DNA from: a virus
Virus record (IMG/VR): IMGVR_UViG_3300025010_000084
Span: 1 to 51,056 of that record
DNA length: 51,056 nt
Strand: one strand, 5' to 3'
Of the stretch, positions 31,664-40,141 are shown piece by piece. Position numbers and translations under genes: made by a program. Within the stretch, counting starts at the first letter, position 1, and every line of letters begins with the position of its first letter. The notes under the pieces were generated by a model. The model was not told the origin of the DNA. It made no database searches and was given only the letters and a program-made list of their open reading frames with translations.

Positions 31664-31934
31664 ACGAAAATTTCTCAGGTTAATCCCTGCAGTTGTAGCA
31701 GCTGGTGTTATTGCACCAAAACTACTTATTCCAGAAGAACCTGTCAAACTTGCCCCTATGCAACTTGTACAACCTATCAATTGGAAGAACAAGTTATCTA
31801 CAATAAGAGATAATTATTATATTGGTTGTGATCCTGTAGTTTCAGATAGAGTTTATATAATGTTTACTGGAAAACAGGGATTGATCAATTTCAATAAAGC
31901 GATTGATGAATATGCAAAATATTATATTAAATGA
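31656..31934 (+). CDS. Small protein with twin-arginine signal (92 aa)
   Basis: The N-terminus MDRRKFLRLIPAVVAAGVIA fits a Tat signal: D-R-R-K-F-L-R, then a mildly hydrophobic Ala/Val core. The mature part is only about 65 residues (GCDPVVSDRVYIMFTGKQGL). A Tat signal implies folding, perhaps with a metal, before export, or mere use as an anchor. No family recognised. It overlaps the previous gene by 8 bp. Confidence 0.6.
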   Translation: MDRRKFLRLIPAVVAAGVIAPKLLIPEEPVKLAPMQLVQPINWKNKLSTIRDNYYIGCDPVVSDRVYIMFTGKQGLINFNKAIDEYAKYYIK

Positions 31935-32239
31935 TACTACTACAGATATATATTGTCGATACTTCAAAGAAAGAAAAGATACAGAAACTTCTGGATGAAA
32001 ATGAGACTATGGGCTTTGAGAAAAACAAAGTCACAAAAGCAGATCTTGATGTTAAAGAGAAACTTACTGATTTATATATTGATGAAAATGAGATCGGCGC
32101 TTTTTGGGTTGACCCGGATATAGATGATGACACTATGACAAGAGATATTATATTCTATGCTTTTGGTACAAGTTTCAGGACTCCATATACTGCTGAGAAA
32201 GTTATAATATTTAAGAATTTAATAATGAAAAAAATATGA
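31931..32239 (+). CDS. Hypothetical protein (102 aa)
   Basis: An acidic protein with a KIQKLLDENETMGFEKNKV segment and a DPDIDDDTMTRDI stretch. No recognised domain. It sits in a run of 4-bp overlaps leading straight into the glycosyltransferase cassette. Confidence 0.6.
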   Translation: MILLQIYIVDTSKKEKIQKLLDENETMGFEKNKVTKADLDVKEKLTDLYIDENEIGAFWVDPDIDDDTMTRDIIFYAFGTSFRTPYTAEKVIIFKNLIMKKI

Positions 32240-32985
32240 AGATAGCTATCCTTACACCAACAAGACAAAGACCAAAAGAGCTTTACAGGTTTTTTGACAG
32301 TATTAATAAGACTGTAAGCCGGCAAAATAAAATCTATTTCCTGTTTGGAATAGATTCAGATGATCCAGGGAAAAAAGACTATTATGATATACTTCGTATG
32401 ATGCAGGATCATAGTCATGACAATATTATAATGACCATGATTGAAGAGGAACGCCGGCCGATAGGTAAGATCTGGAATGAACTGGCCAGAATGAAAGCAT
32501 GGAACGATAGTCCTGATGTATTTATAATGGGAAATGATGATCTTGTTTATATCACACCTGATTGGGATATTATCCTTGAAGAAAGACTGATGGCAGCAGA
32601 ACATCCATTTTTCTGTTATTATTTTGATGATAGTATAAATGGTGAAAAGCATTGTGCGTTTCCTATAGTTACAAAACATTGGGTCGGGGCCCTGGGATAT
32701 TTCGTTCCTGATTGCTTCCATTTCTTCTATCATGATACCTGGGTGTTCGATATTGCAAAAAAAACAGGAGTAACAAAGTATATTCCTGAGGTAGTAATAA
32801 AACATCTTCATTTCAGTAATGGCAGTTCACCAAGAGACAATACCTACATGCAGTGGAGAAACAATGATACTCATAATGTAGATACAACAGTATTCAAGTT
32901 ATCCGATAAGAACCGGATGGCTACAGCAGAAATGATCACGGAGAGAATCGAGAAATACTTAAACCTTAAAAACACAGCAAAATGA
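32236..32985 (+). CDS. Glycosyltransferase family 2-like protein (249 aa)
   Basis: MKIAILTPTRQRPKELYRFF is the typical first strand and helix of a GT-A fold. FLFGIDSDDPGK follows at about residues 37-48, and the metal-binding MGNDDLV (DxD equivalent) at about residues 95-101. A KHWVGALGYF segment and a late IKHLHF fit the acceptor part. It should transfer a sugar from a nucleotide donor. It is the first gene of a cassette with a second transferase-like gene, radical SAM enzymes and a nucleotide-sugar dehydrogenase. Acceptor unknown. Confidence 0.8.
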   Translation: MKIAILTPTRQRPKELYRFFDSINKTVSRQNKIYFLFGIDSDDPGKKDYYDILRMMQDHSHDNIIMTMIEEERRPIGKIWNELARMKAWNDSPDVFIMGNDDLVYITPDWDIILEERLMAAEHPFFCYYFDDSINGEKHCAFPIVTKHWVGALGYFVPDCFHFFYHDTWVFDIAKKTGVTKYIPEVVIKHLHFSNGSSPRDNTYMQWRNNDTHNVDTTVFKLSDKNRMATAEMITERIEKYLNLKNTAK

Positions 32986-33203
32986 CAAACATTATTTTAC
33001 GTTATTTAAAAGAAAATATGACTTCAACTATTATCTGGCTAACAACCATTCTTGCCTGGTTACTTTGGTTCCTTGGTATACCAAGAATTGGTCACTGGTT
33101 ACTTGTATCCGGGATGACAATATTTGTACTTATAATGGTTATTGGCCAGCTTAAGGATAGGATAAAGGAACTGCAGGAGAAACTTGACAGGTTTAAGATA
33201 TGA
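32982..33203 (+). CDS. Small two-helix membrane protein with cytoplasmic coil (73 aa)
   Basis: Two hydrophobic helices (about residues 15-32 and 38-56) and a short charged C-terminal helix (KDRIKELQEKLDRF). The 4-bp overlaps with the transferase genes on both sides tie it to that cassette, so it may anchor a transferase or flip a lipid-linked sugar. A holin would also have this topology but the position argues against it. Confidence 0.6.
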   Translation: MTNIILRYLKENMTSTIIWLTTILAWLLWFLGIPRIGHWLLVSGMTIFVLIMVIGQLKDRIKELQEKLDRFKI

Positions 33204-34069
33204 TAACATACGCGGTCTACCGGTGTCTCTATGGGGAAGATTACATTCAGGAATCTATATTATCGATCATTGATCACGTTGATAGAATATTTGTATTCTG
33301 GACAAACAAACCCTGGGGAAATGTATCTGAGTGTATATATAAAGGTGTAAAGATTAAGTTTCCTGAGAAGTTTGATGACGTGGTTCAAAAGATCAGGGAT
33401 CTTAATAATTCGAAGATAATCCTTATCGAGCAGACTAAAGAGATGAATCCTTATTCCGTACCCTGGAATCTTTACACCACACTTATAAACAACTATGTCA
33501 TTCCCAATCATGGCAAACCTGATATATTTATTATCCCGGAAGTTGATCATGTATTTCGAAAGGACCAGGTTGAAGCATCCTTTAATGAGTTTATCGAGAA
33601 AGGATATCAATCCGCGAAGACAAAACAGGTAGAGTTATGGAAGACTCATTTATTTCGTATTCCGGAAAGACCAGCCAGGACAGGAGTAGTATTCTGGAAC
33701 ATGACAAACTTATCAAAATTACCGGTAACAAAAGGAAATGGAGAGACAAGTAACATAAAAGTCCTCAATAGCTTTGTTCATAATTTCGGATTTGCTATAT
33801 CAGAGAAGGTGATGTACTGGAAGCATCTTACAGCCCTCGCGTTCTCTGCCGTGATAAGAGACTCGATCCCTGATGAAAACTGGCTTGATATGTGGATGAC
33901 ATGGGATTATGAAACTAATAACAGGGATCTTGAGATATCAAAACAATACAGGTCCTCAATATCCCGTGCAATACCATATAATGGAAGGGAGTTGCCGGAA
34001 AAAATCTTACTCAAAATATATAATGAAACAAATCCTTCTGATATCGCCGCATTCTTCGAACAGACTTAA
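33200..34069 (+). CDS. Glycosyltransferase-like protein (289 aa)
   Basis: N-terminal ITYAVYRCLYGEDYIQESILSII and HVDRIFVFWTNK suggest a GT-A-like Rossmann core; IFIIPEVDHVF (residues about 110-120) contains the E-x-D metal motif position. The C-terminal part includes FAISEKVMYWKH and GRELPEKI. Probably a second sugar transferase. The assignment is weaker than for the gene at 32236. Its 3' end overlaps the next gene by 47 bp. Confidence 0.6.
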   Translation: MITYAVYRCLYGEDYIQESILSIIDHVDRIFVFWTNKPWGNVSECIYKGVKIKFPEKFDDVVQKIRDLNNSKIILIEQTKEMNPYSVPWNLYTTLINNYVIPNHGKPDIFIIPEVDHVFRKDQVEASFNEFIEKGYQSAKTKQVELWKTHLFRIPERPARTGVVFWNMTNLSKLPVTKGNGETSNIKVLNSFVHNFGFAISEKVMYWKHLTALAFSAVIRDSIPDENWLDMWMTWDYETNNRDLEISKQYRSSISRAIPYNGRELPEKILLKIYNETNPSDIAAFFEQT

Positions 34070-35513
34070 TGAAAGCAGGTATGTAAGTCCTGCTATGGGT
34101 GTTAACAGGATAGCAGGAGTACTTAATGCCAATGGTCATTATGCAGAGGCATTCGATCCTAACCTCCATGATCTTAGTGATTCTTATATGTCTGTTGAAG
34201 ATAAACTCAAAGAGAAAGATTGGGATATAATAGGATTCTCCTGTCTTGAAGAGACACTTGCTAAAGATCTCAGTAATGTTTGGACCACAAGAGATATTCT
34301 TCCAAATGCAATGCTTATTGCCGGTGGCATAGAAGCTCAGTACAACTACCAGACAATACTCGATAAGTCTCCATGCGATATAGTTGTAATTGGAGAAGGA
34401 GAGATGCCTATGCTATTAATATGTGATGAGTATGATCTTGAGTTAATACCCGGAATAATCATTAAGAATAAAGCAAGAAGTCTAAGCCAGGAAGAATTCG
34501 AGATATTTACTTCTCAGATAGATTGGGAAAATATAAATTATGAAACATATTGGGATTATTATCTTAAGAAATATGGAGACAATATTACCGATGAGATACT
34601 TCAGCAGATCTATACAATAAGGATATACTCGCGTAACATGTGCCCTCATCATTGTAAGTTCTGTACATCTACGAATCAGTTACCTGATGCTGCAGGATGT
34701 AATGTAGTTTCTTATGGGATTGATGCCGATATATTGACGGATCTGATCTTAAGAATAAGGAAGGCACATCCTCTTGTACGGACCATATATATTACCGATG
34801 ACGATTTTTGCATCAATAAGAAAACTGTTATGCAGTTCTGTCAAAGAGTAATTGATAAAGGACTTGATGATTTATCGTACATGTGTTTTGCCCGGGCCGA
34901 TGATATCAATGACGATATCCTTCCTATAATGAAAAAGGCAGGGTTCAGAAGACTCAATATCGGTATAGAATCATTCTCCGATAATGTACTTATTGAGATA
35001 GGAAAAAAGTGCACTGCAGAAAAGAATATCGAAGCACTTGTCAAATTGAAGGAATACAATATTGAAACATTCATGACATTGATGCTTATAACACCCGGAA
35101 CGCTATTATGGGATCTTGAAGAAACAATAGAGAAGACAATAGAATTTATTCAGGATCCTTTTTATACATGTGGGTTATCATTGGGGATAAGACCTACAAA
35201 AGGTTCTCAGTTCTATGAAGAGTATTTTGATTTTGAAACTTATGTCACTAAAATTGAAAATACAGGAAACAAAACTATCTTTATAAAAGAGAACAAGATG
35301 ATATATGCTATCGACTCTACAGTTAAAGAGATACAGATAGAATATAAAAACAGGGAAGGGATTTATATGAATAAGATATTAAGAGAAGAAAAAATCAAAC
35401 ATGCCACTTATTCTAATATTGCCCACTATCAATTGAAGCTTTTACAGGTATGTATAGATGTTGTAAGATATAGACTTGGTTATCCTAAGAGACTATGGAG
35501 AATACGATTATGA
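34023..35513 (+). CDS. B12-binding-type radical SAM protein (496 aa)
   Basis: I start it at the ATG at 34023 (MKQILLISPHS), 47 bp inside the previous gene. Residues 1-130 form a Rossmann-like cobalamin-binding-type domain (LISPH, GFSCLEETL, IVVIGEGEMP). The radical SAM motif is C207-x3-C211-x2-C214 (CPHHCKFC), followed by YITDDDF and GIESFSD, typical of the family. The B12 His motif (DxHxxG) is not visible, so actual cobalamin binding is uncertain. Such enzymes methylate unactivated carbons or rearrange sugars and lipids; in this cassette a sugar or glycolipid substrate is plausible. Confidence 0.8.
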   Translation: MKQILLISPHSSNRLNESRYVSPAMGVNRIAGVLNANGHYAEAFDPNLHDLSDSYMSVEDKLKEKDWDIIGFSCLEETLAKDLSNVWTTRDILPNAMLIAGGIEAQYNYQTILDKSPCDIVVIGEGEMPMLLICDEYDLELIPGIIIKNKARSLSQEEFEIFTSQIDWENINYETYWDYYLKKYGDNITDEILQQIYTIRIYSRNMCPHHCKFCTSTNQLPDAAGCNVVSYGIDADILTDLILRIRKAHPLVRTIYITDDDFCINKKTVMQFCQRVIDKGLDDLSYMCFARADDINDDILPIMKKAGFRRLNIGIESFSDNVLIEIGKKCTAEKNIEALVKLKEYNIETFMTLMLITPGTLLWDLEETIEKTIEFIQDPFYTCGLSLGIRPTKGSQFYEEYFDFETYVTKIENTGNKTIFIKENKMIYAIDSTVKEIQIEYKNREGIYMNKILREEKIKHATYSNIAHYQLKLLQVCIDVVRYRLGYPKRLWRIRL

Positions 35514-36508
35514 GAAATATAGACATATATACTTCAACAGGATTGAAGTTTTTCAGACATAAATCTCAGATGGAGAATTACAAAAAAGGTTATTCACGAA
35601 CAATAGTCTCAACTCATATATCACCTGAAGGCCGATGTAATCTTAAATGTAAGTATTGTAGTGTTATAAAAAGGGCAAAACATGAACGATTAGAACTCGA
35701 TGTTATTAAAAGATACATTGAAGATGTAGTTGATCTTGGCTGTAAAGCTGTCATATTAACCGGTGGTGGTGAACCTACATTATATCCTCAGTTTGATAAA
35801 CTTATTCATTTACTCAGAAGTCACAGATCTGGAATAAAAGAAATAGCTCTTATAACAAATGGAACAACCATACCTTATATATATATGTATCCTTTCTCCT
35901 GGGTGCGCGTAAGTGTCAATTATGATGATTACTGGATACGCTCCTTCATGGATAATAGTAAGCAATTTGGAAAGAATACCACTGTAGGACTGAGTTTCGT
36001 TTATTCAGGGGAAAATAAAAGATTCGCTCCGGATGATCTTGTAACAATAGCGGATCATATAAATGCAAAGTATATCAGGGTACTTCCAGATTGTCTGCAA
36101 ACAGACGAAGAAATTGAAGATAGTTATAAAGAGATCGATCAATGGCTTGGAAGAGAATATGACAACAGGTTCTTTATTCAACATAAGAAGAAAGAAGCAC
36201 CAGTAAGTAATATCTGTCATCAGTCATATTTTCGTCCATATTTAAGTGAGATCTTTGGTGGCATAGTATTTCCTTGTGATAGCATACCATTAAACGATAA
36301 TTCAGGATATTTTGATATGAAATATGCATTATGCGTGGCAAAAGATATAAAGCAATATATGAGTAGAAGTATAGATCAGCCTTTCAATGCAAACAGAGAT
36401 TGCCAGGGATGTGTATTCACTCATAATGTCAATATGCTTGAAGGGTTTATGCATAACGATAATCCTATATGGATCAAAGAAAAGATTGAATATGAAAACT
36501 TTATATGA
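35510..36508 (+). CDS. Radical SAM protein, MoaA/SPASM-like (332 aa)
   Basis: The ATG at 35510 overlaps the previous TGA (ATGA), so I prefer it to one 15 bp upstream. The motif is C43-x3-C47-x2-C50 (RCNLKCKYC), then ILTGGGEPTL (the GGE-P SAM-binding motif) and ITNGT. Near the C-terminus several Cys (CHQSYF, FPCDSI, and NRDCQGCVF) suggest an auxiliary FeS site of SPASM/twitch type. It probably acts with the neighbouring B12-type enzyme on a small or carbohydrate substrate. It overlaps the methyltransferase by 4 bp. Confidence 0.8.
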   Translation: MRNIDIYTSTGLKFFRHKSQMENYKKGYSRTIVSTHISPEGRCNLKCKYCSVIKRAKHERLELDVIKRYIEDVVDLGCKAVILTGGGEPTLYPQFDKLIHLLRSHRSGIKEIALITNGTTIPYIYMYPFSWVRVSVNYDDYWIRSFMDNSKQFGKNTTVGLSFVYSGENKRFAPDDLVTIADHINAKYIRVLPDCLQTDEEIEDSYKEIDQWLGREYDNRFFIQHKKKEAPVSNICHQSYFRPYLSEIFGGIVFPCDSIPLNDNSGYFDMKYALCVAKDIKQYMSRSIDQPFNANRDCQGCVFTHNVNMLEGFMHNDNPIWIKEKIEYENFI

Positions 36509-37134
36509 TGGAAAAGTACGATGAGGATTATTACATCAGGGGATTAGAAACGGGAAAGAGTCTTTATTCTCAGTACCGGTGGATGCCTGAATTAACAATA
36601 CCATTGGCATACAGACTATCAAATGAACTTGTAATACTTGATGAAGATACCATCTTGGATTTTGGTTGCGCAATGGGATATCTTGTTAAGGCTTTCCGAT
36701 TACTTGGTTTTAATGCCTATGGATATGATATAAGCGAATATGCTCTTGAGAATGTACCTGTTGATATAGATGAATATATTTATAGCGGAGAATTCTGGAA
36801 AAAGAAAAGATGGAACTGGATCATCTGTAAAGATGTTCTTGAGCATATTGGTTATGATAAGATCAATGATATAATAAAAGAGATCCGATCTTGTTCAGAT
36901 AATATCTTCGTTATAGTACCACTGTCTAATAATGGCATGACATATAACGAACCAGCATACGAACTTGATTCAACACATATAATAAGAGAAGATATTACAT
37001 GGTGGAGTAATACATTCCAGAGTCATCTTATTGAAGTAGTATGGTCCGGATATAGTATGAAAGGGATAAAAGAGAACTGGAACTCGAATAAAGAATCTAA
37101 TGGATTTTTTAAACTTAAAACTCATATATTATGA
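36505..37134 (+). CDS. Class I SAM-dependent methyltransferase (209 aa)
   Basis: Motif I is ILDFGCAMGYLVKAF (residues about 50-64) with an acidic residue ending the second strand (AYGYDISEYAL). Then comes CKDVLEHI, which matches the motif typical of the UbiE/type-11 group. The N-terminal YDEDYYIRGLETG is common in sugar O-methyltransferases of glycan clusters. Coupled to both neighbours by 4-bp overlaps. Confidence 0.8.
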   Translation: MMEKYDEDYYIRGLETGKSLYSQYRWMPELTIPLAYRLSNELVILDEDTILDFGCAMGYLVKAFRLLGFNAYGYDISEYALENVPVDIDEYIYSGEFWKKKRWNWIICKDVLEHIGYDKINDIIKEIRSCSDNIFVIVPLSNNGMTYNEPAYELDSTHIIREDITWWSNTFQSHLIEVVWSGYSMKGIKENWNSNKESNGFFKLKTHIL

Positions 37135-39650
37135 AAATCGGTTTTGTGGCTTTAGGTAAGTTGGGCTTGCCCTGTGCTCTCGCTGTAGAGTCAAGAGGCT
37201 ATCAGGTATGTGGATATGATGTTAATCCACAAATACAAAGATACATCGATGAAAAGAAGATTCCGTATCGCGAAGAGGGAGCGGAAGAGTTACTTCAAAA
37301 AACGAAAATAGAAGTAAAGAATCTATTTTCTGTGCTTACAGAAAGTGATATCTGTTTTGTATCTATCCAGACACCACATGATCCCAGGTATGAAGGAATA
37401 ACACCTCTTCCGAAAGAAAGGGTGGATTTCGACTATTCATATCTTATTGCCGGAATGAAGGATATCATTCAGGAGATTGTTCATTATAATGAATATATAA
37501 ATGGTATGATTTTGGATGGAATGTCTGATGAAACAGAAAGGAAGCAATTCGTTGTAAGTATAATATCAACGGTGCTTCCCGGAACGATGTACCGCGAGAT
37601 ATTTCCTTTAGTACCAAAAGAATTAACTAATCTACATATTGTTTATAATCCATTCTTTATTGCAATGGGTACTACAATACAGGATTTCCTTTATCCGGAA
37701 TTCGTTCTCCTGGGGGTTGATGATCCTTATGCTGCAGAAATTGTTAAGGATTTCTATAAAAAAGTATTAAATCCATTTCCACGGGAAGCTGATTATTTTC
37801 CTAAAGTGTTTGAATGCTCTATCAATACAGCTGAGGCAATCAAGGTCCTATACAATACTTACATTACAGGTAAGATCTGCTTTGCTAATGCAGCTATGGA
37901 GTTATGTGAAAAGACCGGAGCCGATGTGGATCATCTTATTGATGCTTTATCCTTAGCTGATAGGAGAATCATTTCAGCTTCATATATGAGAGCAGGAATG
38001 GGGGATGGAGGCGGCTGTTTTCCTGCAGGACAACTTGTAATGACATATAATGGAATGAAACCTATCGAAGAAATAAATGAAGGAGACATGGTGCTTTCGG
38101 GAAATGGTGAATTTTGCAAAGTAATAAAAACATATGTAAGGGATTATGAAGGAGATATGATTTTGTTAAAAACAAAAGGACTTCCTCATACATTAATGAC
38201 TGCTGATCATCCTGTTATTGCTTCAACTGATTTGAGAACAAGGGTTCCTGATGGGAGAAGGAATACTTTATTAAAGATATCAGAATTGATGTCAGATGAC
38301 AATGAGATAAAAGCATCAGATCTAACATATGATAATATGTTGTATTGGCCTAAGATTAACGAAGGAAGAGAACCTGGAATGCCTCCTGAATATCTTGAAC
38401 TTGCAGGTTGGTATTTAAGCGAGGGATCTCTTGAATTAAATTCGAGAAGGGGAAGAATAAGATTCGATTTGCATGCAAAAGAAATGATGTATGCTGAACG
38501 AATTAAAGAATTAATTGAAAGAATAACATCAGAGAGATTTGGTCTTATTCCAAAAAGGAAAAATTTAAGAGGTCTTTTTTCAAGAGTTACTATTAAAATA
38601 GAAGGGAATAGTTTATCTGTAAGATTTGGATCAAAAAGACTTGCAGAATTATTATTTAATGATTTTGGTAAAGGCGCAGCTACAAAATATATTCCTCCTC
38701 AAATTTTATGGTCAAAACAATCGCTATTGCTTTTGAAAGGATTAATTCTTGGAGATGGACATAGAAATAAGAATGGAATTTCATATAGTACAATTTCGAA
38801 AGATCTTGCTTGGGGGAGTTTTATAATACTACATCGTCTTGATCTTTGTCCTTCGTTGAGGGTTATCCCACCAAGAGGTATTCATAAGAAAGCATATGAA
38901 GTAAGAGTTAGAAATAAATATCTTGCTTCTAAATTATGTGATATTATTGGATGGGATAAAATTGAAAATCCAGTAGACATTCAAAACTATGTAGTCACCA
39001 ATAAAGGAACTTTTCGTCATATAATACAGATACATAAAACATGGTTTAAAGGACCAGTTTATAATCTCTGGATTGATAGACATAATACTTATGTTGTACC
39101 TTGTGGTACAGTTCATAATTGTCATCCCAGGGATAATATTGCCCTGAGTCATATTGCAAAGAAACTCAATATCTCTTATGACTGGTGGGAGAATCTTATG
39201 ATGGCCCGGGAGAAACAGACAGAATGGCTTGCTCAGCTTATAGAAGATGAGTATTTCAATAATGACTGTAATCTTGATATTATGATCCTTGGCTATACAT
39301 TCAAACCGGAAACAAATCTTACCATAGGTAGTCCATCTCTTTTATTAAAAGAACTTTTATTAATTGACAGAGGGATAGACGAGAAACAAATAAAGATGTA
39401 TGATCCATGGGTTGATCCTGTATATATGTTCAGCAAGAGCAGAGAATTGGATCCAAATTCAGGTCAGAAAGAAAATGAGCTATATCAATTTCTTGGTGAT
39501 GCAAGAATATTCTTTATAGGAACTAAGCATGAAGTGTTCAGGAACTGCATGTTTCCTGCAGGAAGTATAGTGATAGATCCTTTCAGATATATTTCTGATC
39601 AGGATGGAGTAACTGTAAAAAGAATTGGGCAAGCAAAAAGTAATTCTTAA
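37131..39650 (+). CDS. UDP-glucose/GDP-mannose-type nucleotide-sugar dehydrogenase interrupted by an intein (839 aa precursor, 471 aa after splicing)
   Basis: N-extein: a Rossmann start (MKIGFVALGKLGLPCALAVESRGYQVCGYDV), VSIQTPHDP, IISTVLPGT and a NTAEAIKVLYNTYITGK segment, all diagnostic of the UDP-glucose 6-dehydrogenase family. The catalytic motif (GGxCFPKD in the family) is split: GDGGG ends the N-extein at residue 295, the intein spans residues 296-663, and CHPRDN opens the C-extein at Cys664. Splicing regenerates GDGGGCHPRDN, so the catalytic Cys is the intein's +1 residue. The C-extein ends with the third dehydrogenase domain (ILGYTFKPETNLTIGSPSLLL, MYDPWVD). The expected reaction is oxidation of a sugar nucleotide to a uronic acid. 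It closes the sugar cassette. Confidence 0.9.
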   Translation: MKIGFVALGKLGLPCALAVESRGYQVCGYDVNPQIQRYIDEKKIPYREEGAEELLQKTKIEVKNLFSVLTESDICFVSIQTPHDPRYEGITPLPKERVDFDYSYLIAGMKDIIQEIVHYNEYINGMILDGMSDETERKQFVVSIISTVLPGTMYREIFPLVPKELTNLHIVYNPFFIAMGTTIQDFLYPEFVLLGVDDPYAAEIVKDFYKKVLNPFPREADYFPKVFECSINTAEAIKVLYNTYITGKICFANAAMELCEKTGADVDHLIDALSLADRRIISASYMRAGMGDGGGCFPAGQLVMTYNGMKPIEEINEGDMVLSGNGEFCKVIKTYVRDYEGDMILLKTKGLPHTLMTADHPVIASTDLRTRVPDGRRNTLLKISELMSDDNEIKASDLTYDNMLYWPKINEGREPGMPPEYLELAGWYLSEGSLELNSRRGRIRFDLHAKEMMYAERIKELIERITSERFGLIPKRKNLRGLFSRVTIKIEGNSLSVRFGSKRLAELLFNDFGKGAATKYIPPQILWSKQSLLLLKGLILGDGHRNKNGISYSTISKDLAWGSFIILHRLDLCPSLRVIPPRGIHKKAYEVRVRNKYLASKLCDIIGWDKIENPVDIQNYVVTNKGTFRHIIQIHKTWFKGPVYNLWIDRHNTYVVPCGTVHNCHPRDNIALSHIAKKLNISYDWWENLMMAREKQTEWLAQLIEDEYFNNDCNLDIMILGYTFKPETNLTIGSPSLLLKELLLIDRGIDEKQIKMYDPWVDPVYMFSKSRELDPNSGQKENELYQFLGDARIFFIGTKHEVFRNCMFPAGSIVIDPFRYISDQDGVTVKRIGQAKSNS
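38016..39119 (+). mobile_element. Intein with LAGLIDADG homing endonuclease domain (368 aa) in the dehydrogenase gene
   Basis: Block A begins at Cys1 (CFPAGQLVMTYNGMKPIEEI). Block B is HTLMTADHPV (the T-x-x-H motif). Two DOD motifs appear: LAGWYLSEGSL and LKGLILGDGH, so the endonuclease core is present. Block F/G is YNLWIDRHNTYVVPCGTVHN, ending His-Asn, followed by Cys+1. All splicing residues (Cys1, block B His, penultimate His, terminal Asn, Cys+1) are intact. The DNA reads as one continuous open frame. The endonuclease would copy the intein into empty alleles. Confidence 0.92.
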
Positions 39651-39675
39651 TTTTATAAATCTCAATTTTATAAAA
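39649..39675 (+). promoter_or_regulatory. Doubled TTTATAAA-type element before the SSB-like gene
   Basis: ATTTTATAAAT (about 39650-39660) and TTTTATAAAA (39665-39674), about 16 bp apart. The same doubled element occurs at three other boundaries in the late region. It is a candidate late promoter or regulator site; the standard TAnnTTTG box is absent here. Confidence 0.45.
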
Positions 39676-40118
39676 TGCAAATTTATACAGAGAAAGGAAA
39701 GATCTATAAGATCATGGAGCCACAGGTTAAATCAGATAAGTTCAAAAAGCAGGAACTTATTATCCAGGTCAACAACCCTACCGAAAAAGGGACATTCATT
39801 GAATACTTGAGATTCCAATGTATCAATGAAATAATGAGTCAGTTAGATGGTGCAAAGAAAGGAGACTTTGTAATCTGTAAGTTTAAGATCTCCGGGAGAA
39901 AGATAGGAAAGGATGAAGAAGAATCATTCTACACCAATCTTGATGTAATGGAGATCAAGATAATCAATAAGGCTGATGACATCATCAAAGCAGATATAAG
40001 ACCACAGTCTAACAGTTATTCAGATCAGTTCCCTGGAATTGATAGCGATGATGAGGATGATATATTGTCAGTGAAATCCGATAATGCTACTCCTATAGAA
40101 GATGATCTCTCGTTTTAA
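39675..40118 (+). CDS. SSB-like protein with OB fold (DUF3127-like) and acidic tip (147 aa)
   Basis: GKIYKIMEPQVKSDKFKKQELIIQV, then YLRFQCINEIMSQL, GDFVICKFKISGRK and FYTNLDVMEI match the strand order of the DUF3127 OB-fold family of Bacteroidota. The tail is Asp-rich (GIDSDDEDDIL) and ends EDDLSF, like the DDDIPF tip by which SSB recruits partners. It likely coats single-stranded phage DNA. It is first in a two-gene unit with the co-chaperonin. Confidence 0.7.
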   Translation: MQIYTEKGKIYKIMEPQVKSDKFKKQELIIQVNNPTEKGTFIEYLRFQCINEIMSQLDGAKKGDFVICKFKISGRKIGKDEEESFYTNLDVMEIKIINKADDIIKADIRPQSNSYSDQFPGIDSDDEDDILSVKSDNATPIEDDLSF

Positions 40119-40141
40119 TAATTAACTAATAACCAATATTT

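Noticed and set aside
32982-33203. Holin call for the two-helix membrane protein
   Set aside because: Topology fits, but it is embedded and coupled within the glycosyltransferase genes, far from the lysozyme-like gene.
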